64,000 nt of DNA from Punica granatum (taxonomy: Eukaryota; Streptophyta; Magnoliopsida; Myrtales; Lythraceae), in the NCBI RefSeq assembly GCF_007655135.1, contig NC_045134.1, positions 8,142,982-8,206,981 of the forward strand, in the 5' to 3' direction. Below are positions 38,484 to 51,500 of this stretch, piece after piece; within the stretch, counting starts at the first letter, position 1; every line of letters begins with the position of its first letter. The position numbers and the translations under genes were made by a program. The notes under the pieces are model-generated. The model saw only the letters and a program-made list of their open reading frames with translations, was not told where the DNA came from and made no database searches.

Positions 38484-38582
38484 TGGGCCCAAAGCACAAA
38501 AGCGACGCAGAGTCCATTGCAGCAGGCCCAACTCATCATCACCCCTCGCGAACCCTAATCCACTCCACTTCTAATACCCTAA
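38484..38582 (+). promoter_or_regulatory. Ribosomal-protein promoter of S11 copy 2
   Basis: TGGGCCC at 38484-38490 and GGCCCA near 38525 are site II elements. AACCCTAA at 38551-38558 and ACCCTAAT near 38576 are telo-box-like. A pyrimidine-rich leader precedes the ATG at 38676. The layout parallels copy 1 but has fewer site II motifs. Confidence 0.75.
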
Positions 38583-38675
38583 TCTCCGTCTTGCTCCTCT
38601 TCCACCCGCCGGTGCTGCTGTTAGCCCCCTCTACCTGCCTGAAGCTCTGCCTGCGAGGTTGCAGCACTTGCCACC

Positions 38676-40280
<1,605 letters not shown>

Positions 40281-41114
40281 GCTCAATGTGTCGCACTTTT
40301 TTTTTCCCCTCCCCCTCTTTTGGTCTTATATCTCGAGTAATGTCTTAGATTGAACAATTTTCAGTTCAGATGCTTCCCTCTATTGTATTTCTAATGACAT
40401 AACACCGTCCGGCATCAAGATTTTGTATGACAGTATCCTCTTAATTTGTCAATTTGAGGAGTAGATTTCTGGCAAGTTTTGCGATCCTCTTACTCGATAT
40501 CGAAGAGTTAGCTTTGGCACAATCAAGAGTTCGGTGTTAGATAAGTTTAATATTCTTTGAAGATGTCCTTGTAAGGTCTTCTTCAAATTTTAATTTATAC
40601 GAGTATGGCTACCATTTTGGAGACGAGGATCTAATTAGATCTGTTTGCTGGTTTTTTGATCACATATTATTTGTCTTTCTCGTATTTGATTTTCAATTTT
40701 GTGGGAAGTTTCGTGGTTCAGAATTTAAATTCAAAAATATAAAAAACCAATATTATCTCATTGGCCATATCTGATATGAAATTAGCCGGCATATTTAGCA
40801 ATATTCTAGTCCTCTTCAAAATCCTCCTGCCCAAATGTCACAAATTACTGATAATCCGCCATTATAATATTGACACCTGTATAATACAATCCTAATTGGA
40901 ATTAAATATTATTCGAATTTTGGCTCCTTATCTCTAATCATATCATGGCAAGAAAAAGAAAAAAAGGATAATCATATCACAGCCTATCTCTAGCTCTATC
41001 ATAGGATTCTATTAAGGCCATCACGTTTTCCATCTACCGCAGATCCTTACTTGAACCCCCATCATCGATCTCCGAAAACATCCCGAAACTTAATTTTGTT
41101 CGTATCGCTCTCTC
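40281..41114. other. Intergenic between S11 copy 2 and the small stress-induced-type gene
   Basis: Contains the S11 3' UTR to about 40450, then AT-rich sequence with the upstream region of the gene at 41115. No other gene is visible. Confidence 0.6.
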
Positions 41115-41567
41115 ATGGCTGCGAAGAACGACAACATGGGCTTCGTTAGCGAGTCTCTTCCATTAAACAGAAGTTTCGACTGTGAAGAGGACTTTGAAGA
41201 GGCTGGCACATTCTCAGGTTGCAGATGCGTCGGGGGATTATGTATCAGGATATGGCCCCGGCGGAAGAGGAGTGCGCTGTTGGGCGACCTGCTATCTCAT
41301 CGCCCGGGAGAAGCTCCAGAAGGTCGGTTCATCGAAGAGGATGTTGGGAAGGTTGCGAGGCCAGGGTCTGGCGGACTGAGCAGTCCTAAGTGGAAGATGT
41401 TCATCCGGAGGTTCCGGTTTGGGAGCAGAAAGAAGAGGACAGCAAAGTTTCACTACGATGCGAAGACTTATGCGCTTAATTTCGATGACGGGGTCGAGAG
41501 AGAAGATGGATACTATTTCAGCTTCTCGAGTCGATATGCAGCTCCTCCCAGGATGAGTGCTGGTTAG
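41115..41567 (+). CDS. Small plant protein, stress-induced-type family (KWKxFIRRF / YALNFDDG)
   Basis: An intronless ORF of 150 residues starting MAAKNDNMGF. It shows the layout of a plant family often annotated as stress-induced or uncharacterised proteins. First comes an N-terminal region with Cys and basic residues (CRCVGGLCIRIWPRRKR, about 36-52). A conserved core follows with PKWKMFIRRFRFG (about 90-102) and a basic run RKKR. Then come the signature YDAKTYALNFDDG (about 113-125) and the C-terminal SFSSRYAAPP. There is no signal peptide or membrane helix. Biochemical function is unknown. The tandem array at 42027 lies 0.46 kb downstream. Confidence 0.8.
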   Translation: MAAKNDNMGFVSESLPLNRSFDCEEDFEEAGTFSGCRCVGGLCIRIWPRRKRSALLGDLLSHRPGEAPEGRFIEEDVGKVARPGSGGLSSPKWKMFIRRFRFGSRKKRTAKFHYDAKTYALNFDDGVEREDGYYFSFSSRYAAPPRMSAG

Positions 41568-42026
41568 ACGTTTCGGATCATAGCTGATCGGGCCTCGAGC
41601 TGCATTCTCTCCTCACCGTTCCTTTCGCAAAGCTTGGCATTCTGTTGAATATTCTTTTATGATGTACAATCTTGGTAGGGAATAGGATCACAGTTTTTCT
41701 ATACCGGAAAAATGTCTTGTATGCAAGTTGTAATTTTGATACATCGCTTTGATCGAAGGCATGAGACAATATCAGTCCAAGCTTTGATCAAATTACTAAT
41801 GTTAATGCTTGTATTGTGTTCGATCTGAGCTAGGCCAAACGATAGGATCGAGTTGATGTTTCCTTGTACCATATAATACCAGCCCTGGTGATTGAAATCG
41901 GATCCGCTCTAGCTGTGCCTGGCATCGATGGGCATGTTTGTTACGCAAAAAACCGATAGGAAAAGAAACCAAATCATCATACACAGATGATGAATTGGTC
42001 GGGCTGGTCGATAGCGGTTCAAGCGA
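41568..42026. other. 3' flank of the small stress-induced-type gene
   Basis: Probable 3' UTR and spacer leading into the tandem array. No gene is visible. Confidence 0.5.
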
Positions 42027-43125
42027 GGCCAAGCTTAAGGTTTAACCAGTCCCAATATGAGTTGGATGGTGCTTGCAAGACATGAATTATCCATGAATCA
42101 TATGAATCTAGCGATTTTCAAAATTTCTCGGTTCTTGATAAAATTTTGATCTTGGCAACAACAAAAATCGTACGAGTACATGAAGTAAGGCCAAGCTTGA
42201 GGTCTAATGAGTCCCAAGACAAGTTGGGTGGCGCTTACAAGATATGAATCGTGTGAATCTAGCGATTTTCAAAATTTATCGATTCTTGCTAAAAAATTTG
42301 GGTCTTGTCAATAACAAAAATCGTACGAGCACATGAACCACAACCAAGCTTGAGGTTTAACCAATCCCAAGATGAGTTAGGTGGCGCTTGCAAGATGTGA
42401 ATCATCCATGAATCATATGAATCTAGAGATTTTCAAAATTTATCAGTTTTTAGTCAAATTTAGGCCTTGTCAATAACAAAAATCGTACAAGTACATGAAG
42501 CCAGGCCAAGCTTGAGGTCTAATCAGTCCTAGGACGAGTTGGGTGGCACTGGCAAGATATGAACCATGTGAATCTTGCGATCTTCAAAATTTATCGATTC
42601 TTGCTAAAATTTGGATCTTGTCGATAACAAAAACCGTACAAATACATGAAGCACGGCCAAACTTGAGGTTTAACCAGTCCCAAGATGAGTTTGGTGGCAA
42701 TTGTAAGATATGAATCATATGAATCTAGCAATTTTCAAAATTTATCGATTCTTGGTAAAATTTGGGTCTTGTCGATAATAAAAATCATACGAGTACATGA
42801 AGCAAGGCCAAACATGAGGTTTAACCAGTCCAAAGATGAGTTGGGTGGCGCTTGCAAGAAGACATGAATCATCCATGAATTATATGAATCTAGTGATTTT
42901 CAGAACTTATCGGTTCTTGGTAAAATTTGGGTCATGTCAATAATAAAAATCGTACAAGTACATGAAGCAAGGCCAAGCTTGAGGTTTAATCAGTCCCAAG
43001 ACGAGTGGGACGGGTGGGTTTGCACTTTGCAAGATATGATTCATATAAATCTAGTGATTTTCAAAATTTATTGATTTTAAGATAAAATTTGGATCTTGTC
43101 GATAACAAAAATATTACAAGTACGT
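42027..43125. repeat. Seven-copy tandem array, unit about 151 or 162-165 bases
   Basis: Units begin with GGCCAAGCTTGAGGTTTAAC-like sequence at 42027, 42189, about 42342, 42504, 42655, 42806 and 42971, and the last decays near 43125. Each unit contains CAGTCCCAAGATGAGTTGGG, ATCTAGCGATTTTCAAAATT and CAAAAATCGTACGAGTACAT. Long units (1, 3, 6) carry an extra ATCATCCATGA-type segment that short units (2, 4, 5, 7) lack. No frame stays open. Confidence 0.9.
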
Positions 43126-43427
43126 AGGCTTATGCAACTCAATTTGATTGTTAATTTCTAATTCTGCGATTATAGTCTCGACCCGATAATAATCTATTCG
43201 ACGACTTAAGGATGGAAAGGTATTCATTCTCTGCTTAAATTTAAACATGTCATAAGGGATATCAAACAAATTAAATTAACGATGTAAGAATTCTAATAAA
43301 AACTATATATTCCCATCAAAATGTACACCTAATAAATCACCATGCCATGGACATCTACTACACCATTATATATGTATATAAATAAACCCTAACAAAAATT
43401 ATTGTATTGTACAGACCCACAATTCCT

Positions 43428-43462
<35 letters not shown>

Positions 43463-43808
43463 TTCTTCACATATATGAATAAGTGTAAACAAAACTTACC
43501 AATCCACCAAATGGAGTTGGAAAAATACATCCAATATATTAAGAGTCCTACTAACCCACATATTGTTATTCGTCTCCCGAACTTCCCGCCGTATTTCCTA
43601 ACCATATCAGCTCGAGATTTACATTGACAACTTCTTGCCTTCACATTTTGCTCTTCCTCCCATAAAACGAGAAGCTTGTACATGTCTCTCGTTTCTCTAC
43701 ATCTATCTGACTGACCGACTCAGTGGACTGTCTCTGAGCGTTCATTCATATTGCTGTAGTTGGAGCTCGTACTATGCTGAAGATGCGACTGTGTCTCGTT
43801 GATCTCCT
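43126..43808. other. Spacer between the tandem array and the KNOX gene, with a TA microsatellite
   Basis: AT-rich sequence with a (TA)n tract at 43432-43460. The part next to 43808 is the 3' UTR region of the KNOX gene. No other gene is visible. Confidence 0.6.
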
Positions 43809-46612
43809 TCACATGAACCGATCTCCGCTATTTTCACCTGCATTACTTTAATTTGGACTGGGGTTGGTGAAAAGATTCGAAGAGACGATATTCTGGTATT
43901 ATGAGATGCTTGTTTAAGTTTGAGATTTTACCTCTTCCGTTTGCTCTTCATGACTGTCGAAGAAGAAGGATTACTGTGCCAGTTCCTCTTCCTCTGGTTG
44001 ATAAACCAGTTGTTTATCTGCTTCAGCTGCAAACCGGTTTCCTGCACTAATCTTGCTTTATCTTCCTCCTGCAAAATGCCCGGAAGAAGAGAACACTATT
44101 ATCAATGTTTCAGAGGCATCATATGATGTTTTTGCGCAGTTTTGCTCAGCCAGTTTCCACTATCTCCAAAACAATGTAGATAGTATTCCAAGATGTCTCA
44201 AACTATGCTACTAGTACTCGAAAGTCGAAATTTTCGAGGAGTTGTCCCGTGAAAAGCTTACCGTAGGATAAGGCCACTTAGAATGAGTTTGCCACCAGGA
44301 TTTTAAGACAGAGGTGGTGTCACCAGGAAGTTTTCCTGCTCTTCTTTTGCGCAGGATTTCCTCTCTTATATCAACTATCTTCTCCTTGTAGCCCTGCAGA
44401 TCAATCAAACTTGGAAATATTACAAATTTTGCTTGGATGCTCGCGCTAGCTCTTACTGCATCAATTTTCCAGTTCTCTCAGTACCTGCTTCAGTTCGTGC
44501 TTTAGCTCTTGTCTAACACGCTCCATTAGTGACCGCTCGCTCTCTGTTGGGATAAGAGGACCGAATCCCAAGCTGTCCGTTCCGTCCAAACTTCCATCGA
44601 ACAAATTTGTATCACTGTCGACTGGATCATCCTCGTCATCGGACATTGTCGCCCCCGTTCCTTCTCCAGGAGAAACACCTGCTTACGCCCAACTGATCAA
44701 GTTATGATTGCGCATTCATTGAATAACATTCAAAGAAGACTAATCGAAGATAAGGCAATCCTTGAATCGACAGATTAATTTATGTATGTAAAACTTCCGC
44801 CAAAACTCTTGAGAGGATTAATGTCTTAGCCGATAAGAGGATTTTAAAAAACTGGGGAAAAACTTGCTTTTCATCACAGGCTCATAGCTACAATCTATGA
44901 ACCAACTAAAGCAAATTGATGAAGAGAGAGAGCGAAACATCACCGGTCAAGCTCTGTAGAGATTGCTCGATCTCCCAGCAAGCCATGACTGCTTCCATGG
45001 CGTGGACACGAACATGCTGCTGGAGTTGTTCTTTGAAAGAACAGAGCAACAGGACGTAATGTGTCTGCATGCCAATGAACAAGAACATATAAGGGACATA
45101 GCATAACTCGATTTCCACAAAATTACCCCTTCAAGTTATATCACCGAAGGAAATTCATAGCAGGACCGAAAAAAAAGTAATTTCAACAATCGAAGAAGAA
45201 GATAGATGGCAACTATTAGCAGGGCCAATGTTCGAAATCTGGTAGCACCCAAGCAGAACTCGAAAACAGATCTCTATTAACTGCGAAGTTCATTCTTTTA
45301 CAAGCATATATAGATGCTTGATAACCGTGTTAACAGATTTCCTCTTGAGCTGAGATTTGATTAGGAAAATAGATTTTTATGATAGATTCATCCATCATGA
45401 GTATAAAGGAGCGATTTTTACTTGGAACGAAAGACGAACACATCTGAATTTGATCAATTTAATATCCTCCCGAAACTGAAACTCAGTAAAAGACAGAAAC
45501 TTTCTTCTCCGAATCAGAGAATTGCCCCCATGCACTCCAACATCGTCCTTCTTGCATGAAATAATCTTCGCTTTTATTCGATTTCGTGCGCAAGAGATGC
45601 TACCAATCTTTCCCAGAATCGAAAACTCTACATTTCAGCCCGAGTTTGTCGAGAACCGACACGAAATCTAAGCAATTTAAATTCTCAGTAAGACCACCCT
45701 TCAATTGGAGTCGCGATTAAATTAACATACGAAACATCAACTAGCTGCTGCGAGCGGAAAACCGACAAACCAAACATTGAGGAACGAAATTTGAGCGGTT
45801 TTTCTCTGTATCCTTTCGGATATATCATCGGGTGTCTCCGAAGAGACAAAAGAATCAAACTTTGTTTATTGTTTTTCCATTTCAACGTTATGTTCGTTGT
45901 TGTTATCGTTGTATGTTATTATTACCATGAATTGATCGAGCTCCTCGTCATCGCTGACCATGCCCTGACCAGCACCACCGAGGCCAGAGTACTTAGCCAC
46001 CACCTGCTGCGACTGAGCTAGCTGGGCGTCTATCCTGGGGAGCTGGTCCACCGGCGTAGCTATCCTCAGGCACGCCACGTGCGCCGACAGCAGCTGCCCG
46101 TACAGCGGGTGCCCCAGAATCTCCGCCTTGTACCTCGCGTTCTGCCAGTTCACCGGGCCTTCCGCGGCCGCGCCGGCCCCCCCGCCGCCTCCGCTCTCCA
46201 CCCCGGCGGCGGCCCCCTCGCTCTTGGTGTTGTCGCTAGAGGGGTGCTCGGCCCCGCCGCCGGAGACGATCGAGTCCGCGGGAGCCGGGACGCCTTGGAG
46301 GGACTGATGGCGGGAGAGCCATTGGTGGTGGGGATGGGGGTGGGTGGGGGTAGAGTCGCCGGTGGCGGCGGCGGTGTGGAGGTTGAGGAAGTTAGAGGAG
46401 CCGTCGGCGGGGGCAGGGGCAGGGGCGGAGGGGGAGAACTGGGCGGCAGAGTGGGGAGTCTGCTGGGCGCGGAGGAGGGCAGAGTTGAGCCAGTTGGGGG
46501 CGGGGTGGTGCGGGTCAGCTGCGGAGGCGGAGGTTGGGGTTTCGGGGTGGTCGGAGAAGTGGTGGAGGGAGGAGAGGTCCTGGGCAGTGAGCTGGTGATT
46601 GTGGAAGGCCAT
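43809..46612 (-). CDS. KNAT3: Class II KNOX homeodomain transcription factor, KNAT3-like
   Basis: A nuclear TALE-homeodomain regulator; class II KNOX proteins act with BELL partners in organ differentiation and secondary wall formation. Six exons on the - strand: 46612-45926, 45064-44944, 44678-44485, 44393-44262, 44068-43932, 43845-43809, phases consistent, 435 residues. The N terminus ([21 protein letters not shown]) and its low-complexity Pro/Ser/Gly region match KNAT3. KNOX1 is at about 160-200 ([20 protein letters not shown]) and KNOX2 at about 220-270 ([20 protein letters not shown]). ELK is at about 328-349. The homeodomain covers about 350-412 with the TALE loop KWPYPT and recognition helix WFINQRKRN. 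The last 37-base exon adds [12 protein letters not shown], like the KNAT3 tail; without it the protein would stop at KRKR. The ATG lies about 200 bases below a TATA box, so in-frame upstream codons are untranslated leader. Confidence 0.94.
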
Positions 46613-46810
46613 GTATGTGTACGAAAAACACAGAACACGGAGAGAAACAGAGAGCAGTACAGACCACTTGCAGAAGAAGAAGAAGAAATGATGATAAGGA
46701 AGAAAAATAAGAAGAAGAAGAAGAAGATGATTAAGAACTAAGAAGGTGAATTCATGGTTAGGTGAGGGAGGTAGAAGGGGGAGGAGATTGGATTGGCTTC
46801 TACGCAAGCT

Positions 46811-46820
46811 TTATATATAA
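46811..46820 (-). promoter_or_regulatory. Probable TATA box of the KNAT3-like gene
   Basis: TTATATATAA reads the same on both strands and is followed on the - strand by AGCTTGCGTAG. It lies about 200 bases upstream of the ATG at 46612. A start about 30 bases downstream would give a leader of roughly 170 bases. GA-rich tracts flank it upstream. Confidence 0.6.
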
Positions 46821-46829
46821 CAAGGTCTA

Positions 46830-47302
46830 ATGGAGGTTTTTAGAGAGAGAAAGAGTTGCAGAGCAGAGAGAAAGGAAGAGAAAGTGGTTTTCAGGGGAAG
46901 AAGACGACCATCGGGAAACAGCTTTTTATGTTGTGGGTTGGGGGGATGGTGTGGGGCGCCGTTGGGGGTTTTTTCTATTTTTTGATTTTCTATTTTTCTT
47001 TTTGGTCTGATTAATTAATCATTTGTCCGGAATTAGCAATGCCTAATCACACTATGCTTACCACAACACACATATAATAACATCAACCACGGCAACAACT
47101 ATAAAATAAAGGTAAAAAAAAGACTGTTATCGAGATTGTTCTTTTGTTCGATCGAAAAATACCATGCCCTCCAATTGATATATACATTATGTTCCACGTC
47201 CCATGATTATCGACACCGAAAAAGAATGAAGATATTTTTATCCCAATTATCCTAAGGATCCTACTAATGTTTATGAGTAGAAATACTTACGAATGCTCTT
47301 TT

Positions 47303-47338
<36 letters not shown>

Positions 47339-48120
47339 CAATCCTTGCTTTTGATTCGATGAACTTGAGAAAGTATCGTAAATATGACATATATACGAAT
47401 ACTTAAGCAATCCTTGCTTTTGTGATGTCATTATATAGTCATGTTATCGTAGTATAAACTGGCGGTTAACTTTCGGTCACATACATAATAGATGCACAAG
47501 CAAGTTATATCAACGTTAGTCGTCGCTTTATATTCGTGGTACAATCTAATGGGTAACTTCTGATCATATATGTACAATGAATATGACATATATGTACGTA
47601 TATTTAAGTTGATATCACTTATAATAAGTTATTAATTTTTACATAAAAAAAATATATTGAAATTTCTTATTTTTGCGGTGTATTTTTCTTTACTTTCTTT
47701 TCGCGACTTTTTCCTTGTGATCATCTATACATTCTTTTGGCCAGAGCGATTATCTATATAAGAGAAGAAAAAATTAGTATATTTTTCTCATATTTTTATT
47801 TTCTTAGCTTTTAAATTTTTTTTGCATGTATCTTAATTTTTGAAAACCCAACCGGACCGGATTAATGCAGTTCGATTTCAGTATAAATTTTTGCTATTCA
47901 TAAGACTGAAACCAGCTACTTTATTGAAGAAAAAAAAAATACCAAATCGCTTGAACAAATTCTTATTCATATATTTTGTCATTTTCATTATTTATAAAAG
48001 TTTTATTATTATTTATTAAAAGTAAAGCAGGGAAAATAGAAAAGGGAGGAAGGTGTTGAAATAAAGCATGGTTTACTTCAGGGGAACGTGTAATTGCCAA
48101 TTGGTCATTTCGGAAGTTCA
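46830..48120. other. Upstream region of the KNAT3-like gene and AT-rich spacer
   Basis: The first 150 bases are GA-rich promoter sequence. A (TA)n microsatellite lies at about 47307-47337. I see no gene. Confidence 0.6.
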
Positions 48121-48124
48121 TTTG

Positions 48125-48390
48125 TTTTATTCAGCCAAAATGGACGTCTGATTGGTCGTTGCCGGTAATCCGACGGCAGAAGAGACGCACACGTGGCAAC
48201 TGCTGGCGGGTGAGCCCCGTGGGGCTATAGTCTTTAGTTGGAGAAATATTTGAGCGCGTGGGGAACAGTTCTTTGACGCTCCGACCAACCGTGGGCGTTG
48301 GGTAGGGCCGCAACGTTGCCGTACTGCCGGAGACGCAGTTCCCAGGACGTCCATCGACGCGCTCCCAAGGCGCGTGCAGAGTACTCTCTA
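48125..48390. promoter_or_regulatory. GC-rich island with a G-box
   Basis: A sharply bounded GC-rich segment in AT-rich DNA. It contains the G-box CACGTG at 48190-48195. Both strands have short open frames with no recognisable similarity. It could be a distal regulatory block or the remnant of a promoter; no linked gene is visible. Confidence 0.3.
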
Positions 48391-48654
48391 GATTAGTTAA
48401 GAAACTAATCAATGGTATGTTGCATTACTCTTGACAAGAAAAAGATAATTTTATTACTTATCCAAAAGAAAAACTTTTATTTAAACAAGGAAATCTGATT
48501 CTAAAATTCTACTTTAAAATCAAATGCAACATAGGAAATCCCTGAAGAAGAATTATCCTCTTTTTCACTAAAAAAAATTATTCAACCAGAAGAAAAATAT
48601 CCTCTTTATGAAGAATTTATTTTTCTTGAATTAGTTTATGTAATACGATATATA

Positions 48655-48790
48655 GGATGAACGAAGCTTGGTGCAGTAGCACAAAGTGCCGACTCGGAAT
48701 CAAGAAGTTTTAGGTTCGGTTCTCATTAATATAATTTATATGTCCTTTTATTTCGTATTATTTCTTATCTTTGTGTTAGACTCATGAATC
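48655..48790 (+). mobile_element. tRNA-derived SINE-like fragment
   Basis: The segment contains GTGCAGTAGCACAAAGTGCC (A-box-like) and, about 30 bases on, the B-box-like AGGTTCGGTTCTCA, followed by a T-rich tail. It is homologous to the reverse complement of 50440-50575. The spacing is that of an internal Pol III promoter, but the sequence does not fold as a tRNA. Confidence 0.5.
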
Positions 48791-48943
48791 TTTCTAATGA
48801 TTGAAAAAAGATCTATAAAAAATATTGACAATTAAAATTAGATAAGAACTATCACTTAGTGCGGACTGCACCACCTCTCCTTCCTTCAACCGAAGATGCT
48901 ATGTAAGTTCTATTCATGACATATTGTATGGAGTTTTAGAAAC

Positions 48944-48986
<43 letters not shown>

Positions 48987-50430
48987 TTTTTGAACAATAT
49001 GATCATATTGATACCTCTAATGCAGTGAGAATGTATACATAAAATTATGACAATTGAAATTTTTACTAAACACCCCCCCAAAAAAAAAACAAATCTTATT
49101 TTTTGACATGATTTTATATATTGCCCAGTGAACAAAATTACTAACTCCGTCCCTACTCAAACGCACTGTTCTATTATCCTTCAAAGATTGCTAGAGTAAT
49201 GATTTTTTTTTGTGCACCATCTAATATCAAAAAGTCAACGAATCTCGACTAGTCAAAGTTCTAGCCAATCCATATATTAAGGGAAAAATGTAGATCTCTC
49301 CCAATTGTTAATTTCTTTATTCACAAAACTCGAATGTGATACCTTATTTAAGAGGAACATGCGTAAATCACATGAATTAATCTGCATTGGTCCGATTGAT
49401 GTTCTTTTATTGTAGCTCAACTATGCTAATATTAGATATAACCTTGTGGTCTATCGTTAAGGAATAATTGCATGCCGATGCATGATGCACTGTTCATGCA
49501 AAATACCGTCAGTGATACAGTCGTACGAGAGCAGCCTTAATAATCTTCTTTTTTTTTTAGCAAAGCAATTATCGTAATTAATATTGCTATTTTTTCTGAA
49601 CAGATTATTAATATTACTACATGCTTTGAAAACTTCCGCGCTAGTGTCATGGATCATCAAAACATACATTAGAACCAAAGTTGACATTAGAGTAAGAAAT
49701 TTAAAAAAAGAAAAGAAAAAGGAAAAGAAAAGAACTGATTAATTAATTAATTTTGGGTGGGGACCACATCAGAAAGTTCTTCAAGCCAATGGGATTGGGT
49801 GACAGCTACACGTGTCAGTCGTTCAGCCCCTCTCTGCTCACGTCTATCAAGATCCTCGTAAATCTTCGACCGAGAGGGAGAGTACACTGGCAAGAGAAAA
49901 AAGTACTATTACGACAACACTACGCACTATACTCCACAGGAATTGGATAATGGTGGGAGTGCGATTAGGGACTGCATTCCTCTAACGTTGGACCATGTCT
50001 CCCACGTAACCTTAATTATCATTGTCTTCCCCTTAATCAAATGTATATCCATCCGACATTGATTTCTTTCTAATTTTCATTCTTCTGTAAACAATATGAG
50101 ATTGATTGAATATCTTACATGTATGTCGATTTTTTCACGAATATGTCGTATGTCAGCTCTAGCAATTTCCTCATTGGGTTGGCCAGGGCAGGACGGGCGG
50201 TGATCCATTGCGCCCTATTAGTTCGGGTTGGATGCTAGCCTTGACCAGTAATTACTTTGCTCGTAACTCCACAGGCAACGAAAACATTCAATTCGAGTAC
50301 TCGTTGGATCGTTGTTCTATATACTCGACTATGCTATGACAAATTTACTGAGGGAACACACTTAAAACATATATAATAGGTGTTTTTAGGGGTTGTGGAT
50401 GAAGATTTCGGAAGAATGTCCATTTCCTTT
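48790..50430. other. AT-rich intergenic DNA
   Basis: Contains a (TA)n tract at about 48946-48980. A short GC-richer patch at about 49750-49950 has a G-box CACGTG at 49809-49814. No gene is supported. Confidence 0.5.
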
Positions 50431-50439
50431 TGGTTGTTA

Positions 50440-50575
50440 GGGAGGCTTATAAGTTTAGTAAGATAGAAAATAAAGCGAATAAAGGGGCACGTAAATCCCA
50501 CTGACGATGATCGAACCCAAAACCTCTTGGTTCTGAGTCAGCGCCTTATGCTACTGCATTACGATCTCTTCCTTA
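50440..50575 (-). mobile_element. tRNA-derived SINE-like fragment, inverted relative to the 48.7 kb copy
   Basis: On the - strand it reads ATGCAGTAGCATAAGGCGCT, then GGGTTCGATCATCG (B-box-like), then a tail with GTGCCCCTTTATTCGC. It matches the copy at 48655-48790 through the A box, B box and tail. Confidence 0.5.
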
Positions 50576-51044
50576 GAATGTCTCGTTTTTTTGTTTCCTT
50601 AGTTCTATATTGATAATTTCAAGGAATATATTCATCTACTGTCGAGTTTCGTGAAGTAACTTCCTACTTTCACTTGCAGAAAACTTTTAACGGTTATGTT
50701 CATTTTCGCTGTAATCTCACGCCGCCGTCACATAAATATTATAATGGAGAAAATCAATTACCATCCTTGAAAGTCAATTTATTGTACCGATGAAGTCTTA
50801 TTTTTCGTGACAAAAATGTGATTCTGTTGCGTGCAGATTTTTTAACTGTATACCGAATCACCTTATGCTTCAACTTGATATAATATCATAATAATATATC
50901 AAATAATATCACAAGCATTTTACGCGTCCACTGACCGAAGACAAATCGACATCTTAATAGGAATTAATCTTAATCAATAAGTCAAAAATAAGTTGTGATT
51001 TCACTGAAAATATCTCCACTAAATCACAGTGGGAAGAAATGATT

Positions 51045-51500
51045 TAGACGACGATTAACGTTTATTGGTTTAGACACGTGCCCCGTGCTATCTTCCGGTG
51101 ACCGGCCGGTGAGGACAGAGAGAAAGGGAAGAGAAGAAAAAAGGGACATGGGAGGAGAGAGAGAGAGGGGGGGGGGACGGGGACCATAAATTACGTCGCT
51201 TCTCTCTCCGCCACTCACGGGACGACGATGAGACGGACACGCGTCAGCAGGACAGGGGGGTTGGACCACAGCAGGGAGGGGACCAGATCGAAGCACGCGC
51301 CACGTCCGATCGAATCAGGGCCGTACATGTGGGGAGGTGTGGGCCGGAGTGTTTTAGGCAAAGGCCGCTGGGGACCACCGGAATTTTCCTTTCTGACAGC
51401 CGCCGGCTTAATCACTGCGAGGTTGTAGAGTGGTCCCCGCCCAAGAGATAGGTGGGCCCCACACACCAAGGGGATAGAGCCAGAGAGAGCTGAAAAAGAC
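51045..51500. promoter_or_regulatory. GC-rich island with G-box and GA tract, no linked gene visible
   Basis: GC-rich DNA with a G-box CACGTG at 51075-51080, a GA-rich tract near 51150 and ACGTCCGATCG near 51302. Short ORFs on both strands lack similarity. It resembles a promoter, but no recognisable coding region lies within several kilobases on either side. Confidence 0.3.

Noticed and set aside
42685..42867. A 60-residue ORF in the tandem array
   Set aside because: The frame is not conserved between repeat units and arises by chance in one copy.
46079..46741. A 220-residue + strand ORF rich in Gly, Val and Glu
   Set aside because: It is antisense to the low-complexity N-terminal exon of the KNAT3-like gene, and its composition is the mirror of that exon.
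46613..46807. N-terminal extension of the KNOX protein starting MRRSQSNLL
   Set aside because: The frame is open but begins almost at the TATA box and does not match KNAT3, whose N terminus aligns with the ATG at 46612.
48670..48735. Possible tRNA gene
   Set aside because: A- and B-box-like motifs are present, but no acceptor stem or anticodon loop can be drawn, and a homologous non-tRNA copy exists at 50.5 kb.
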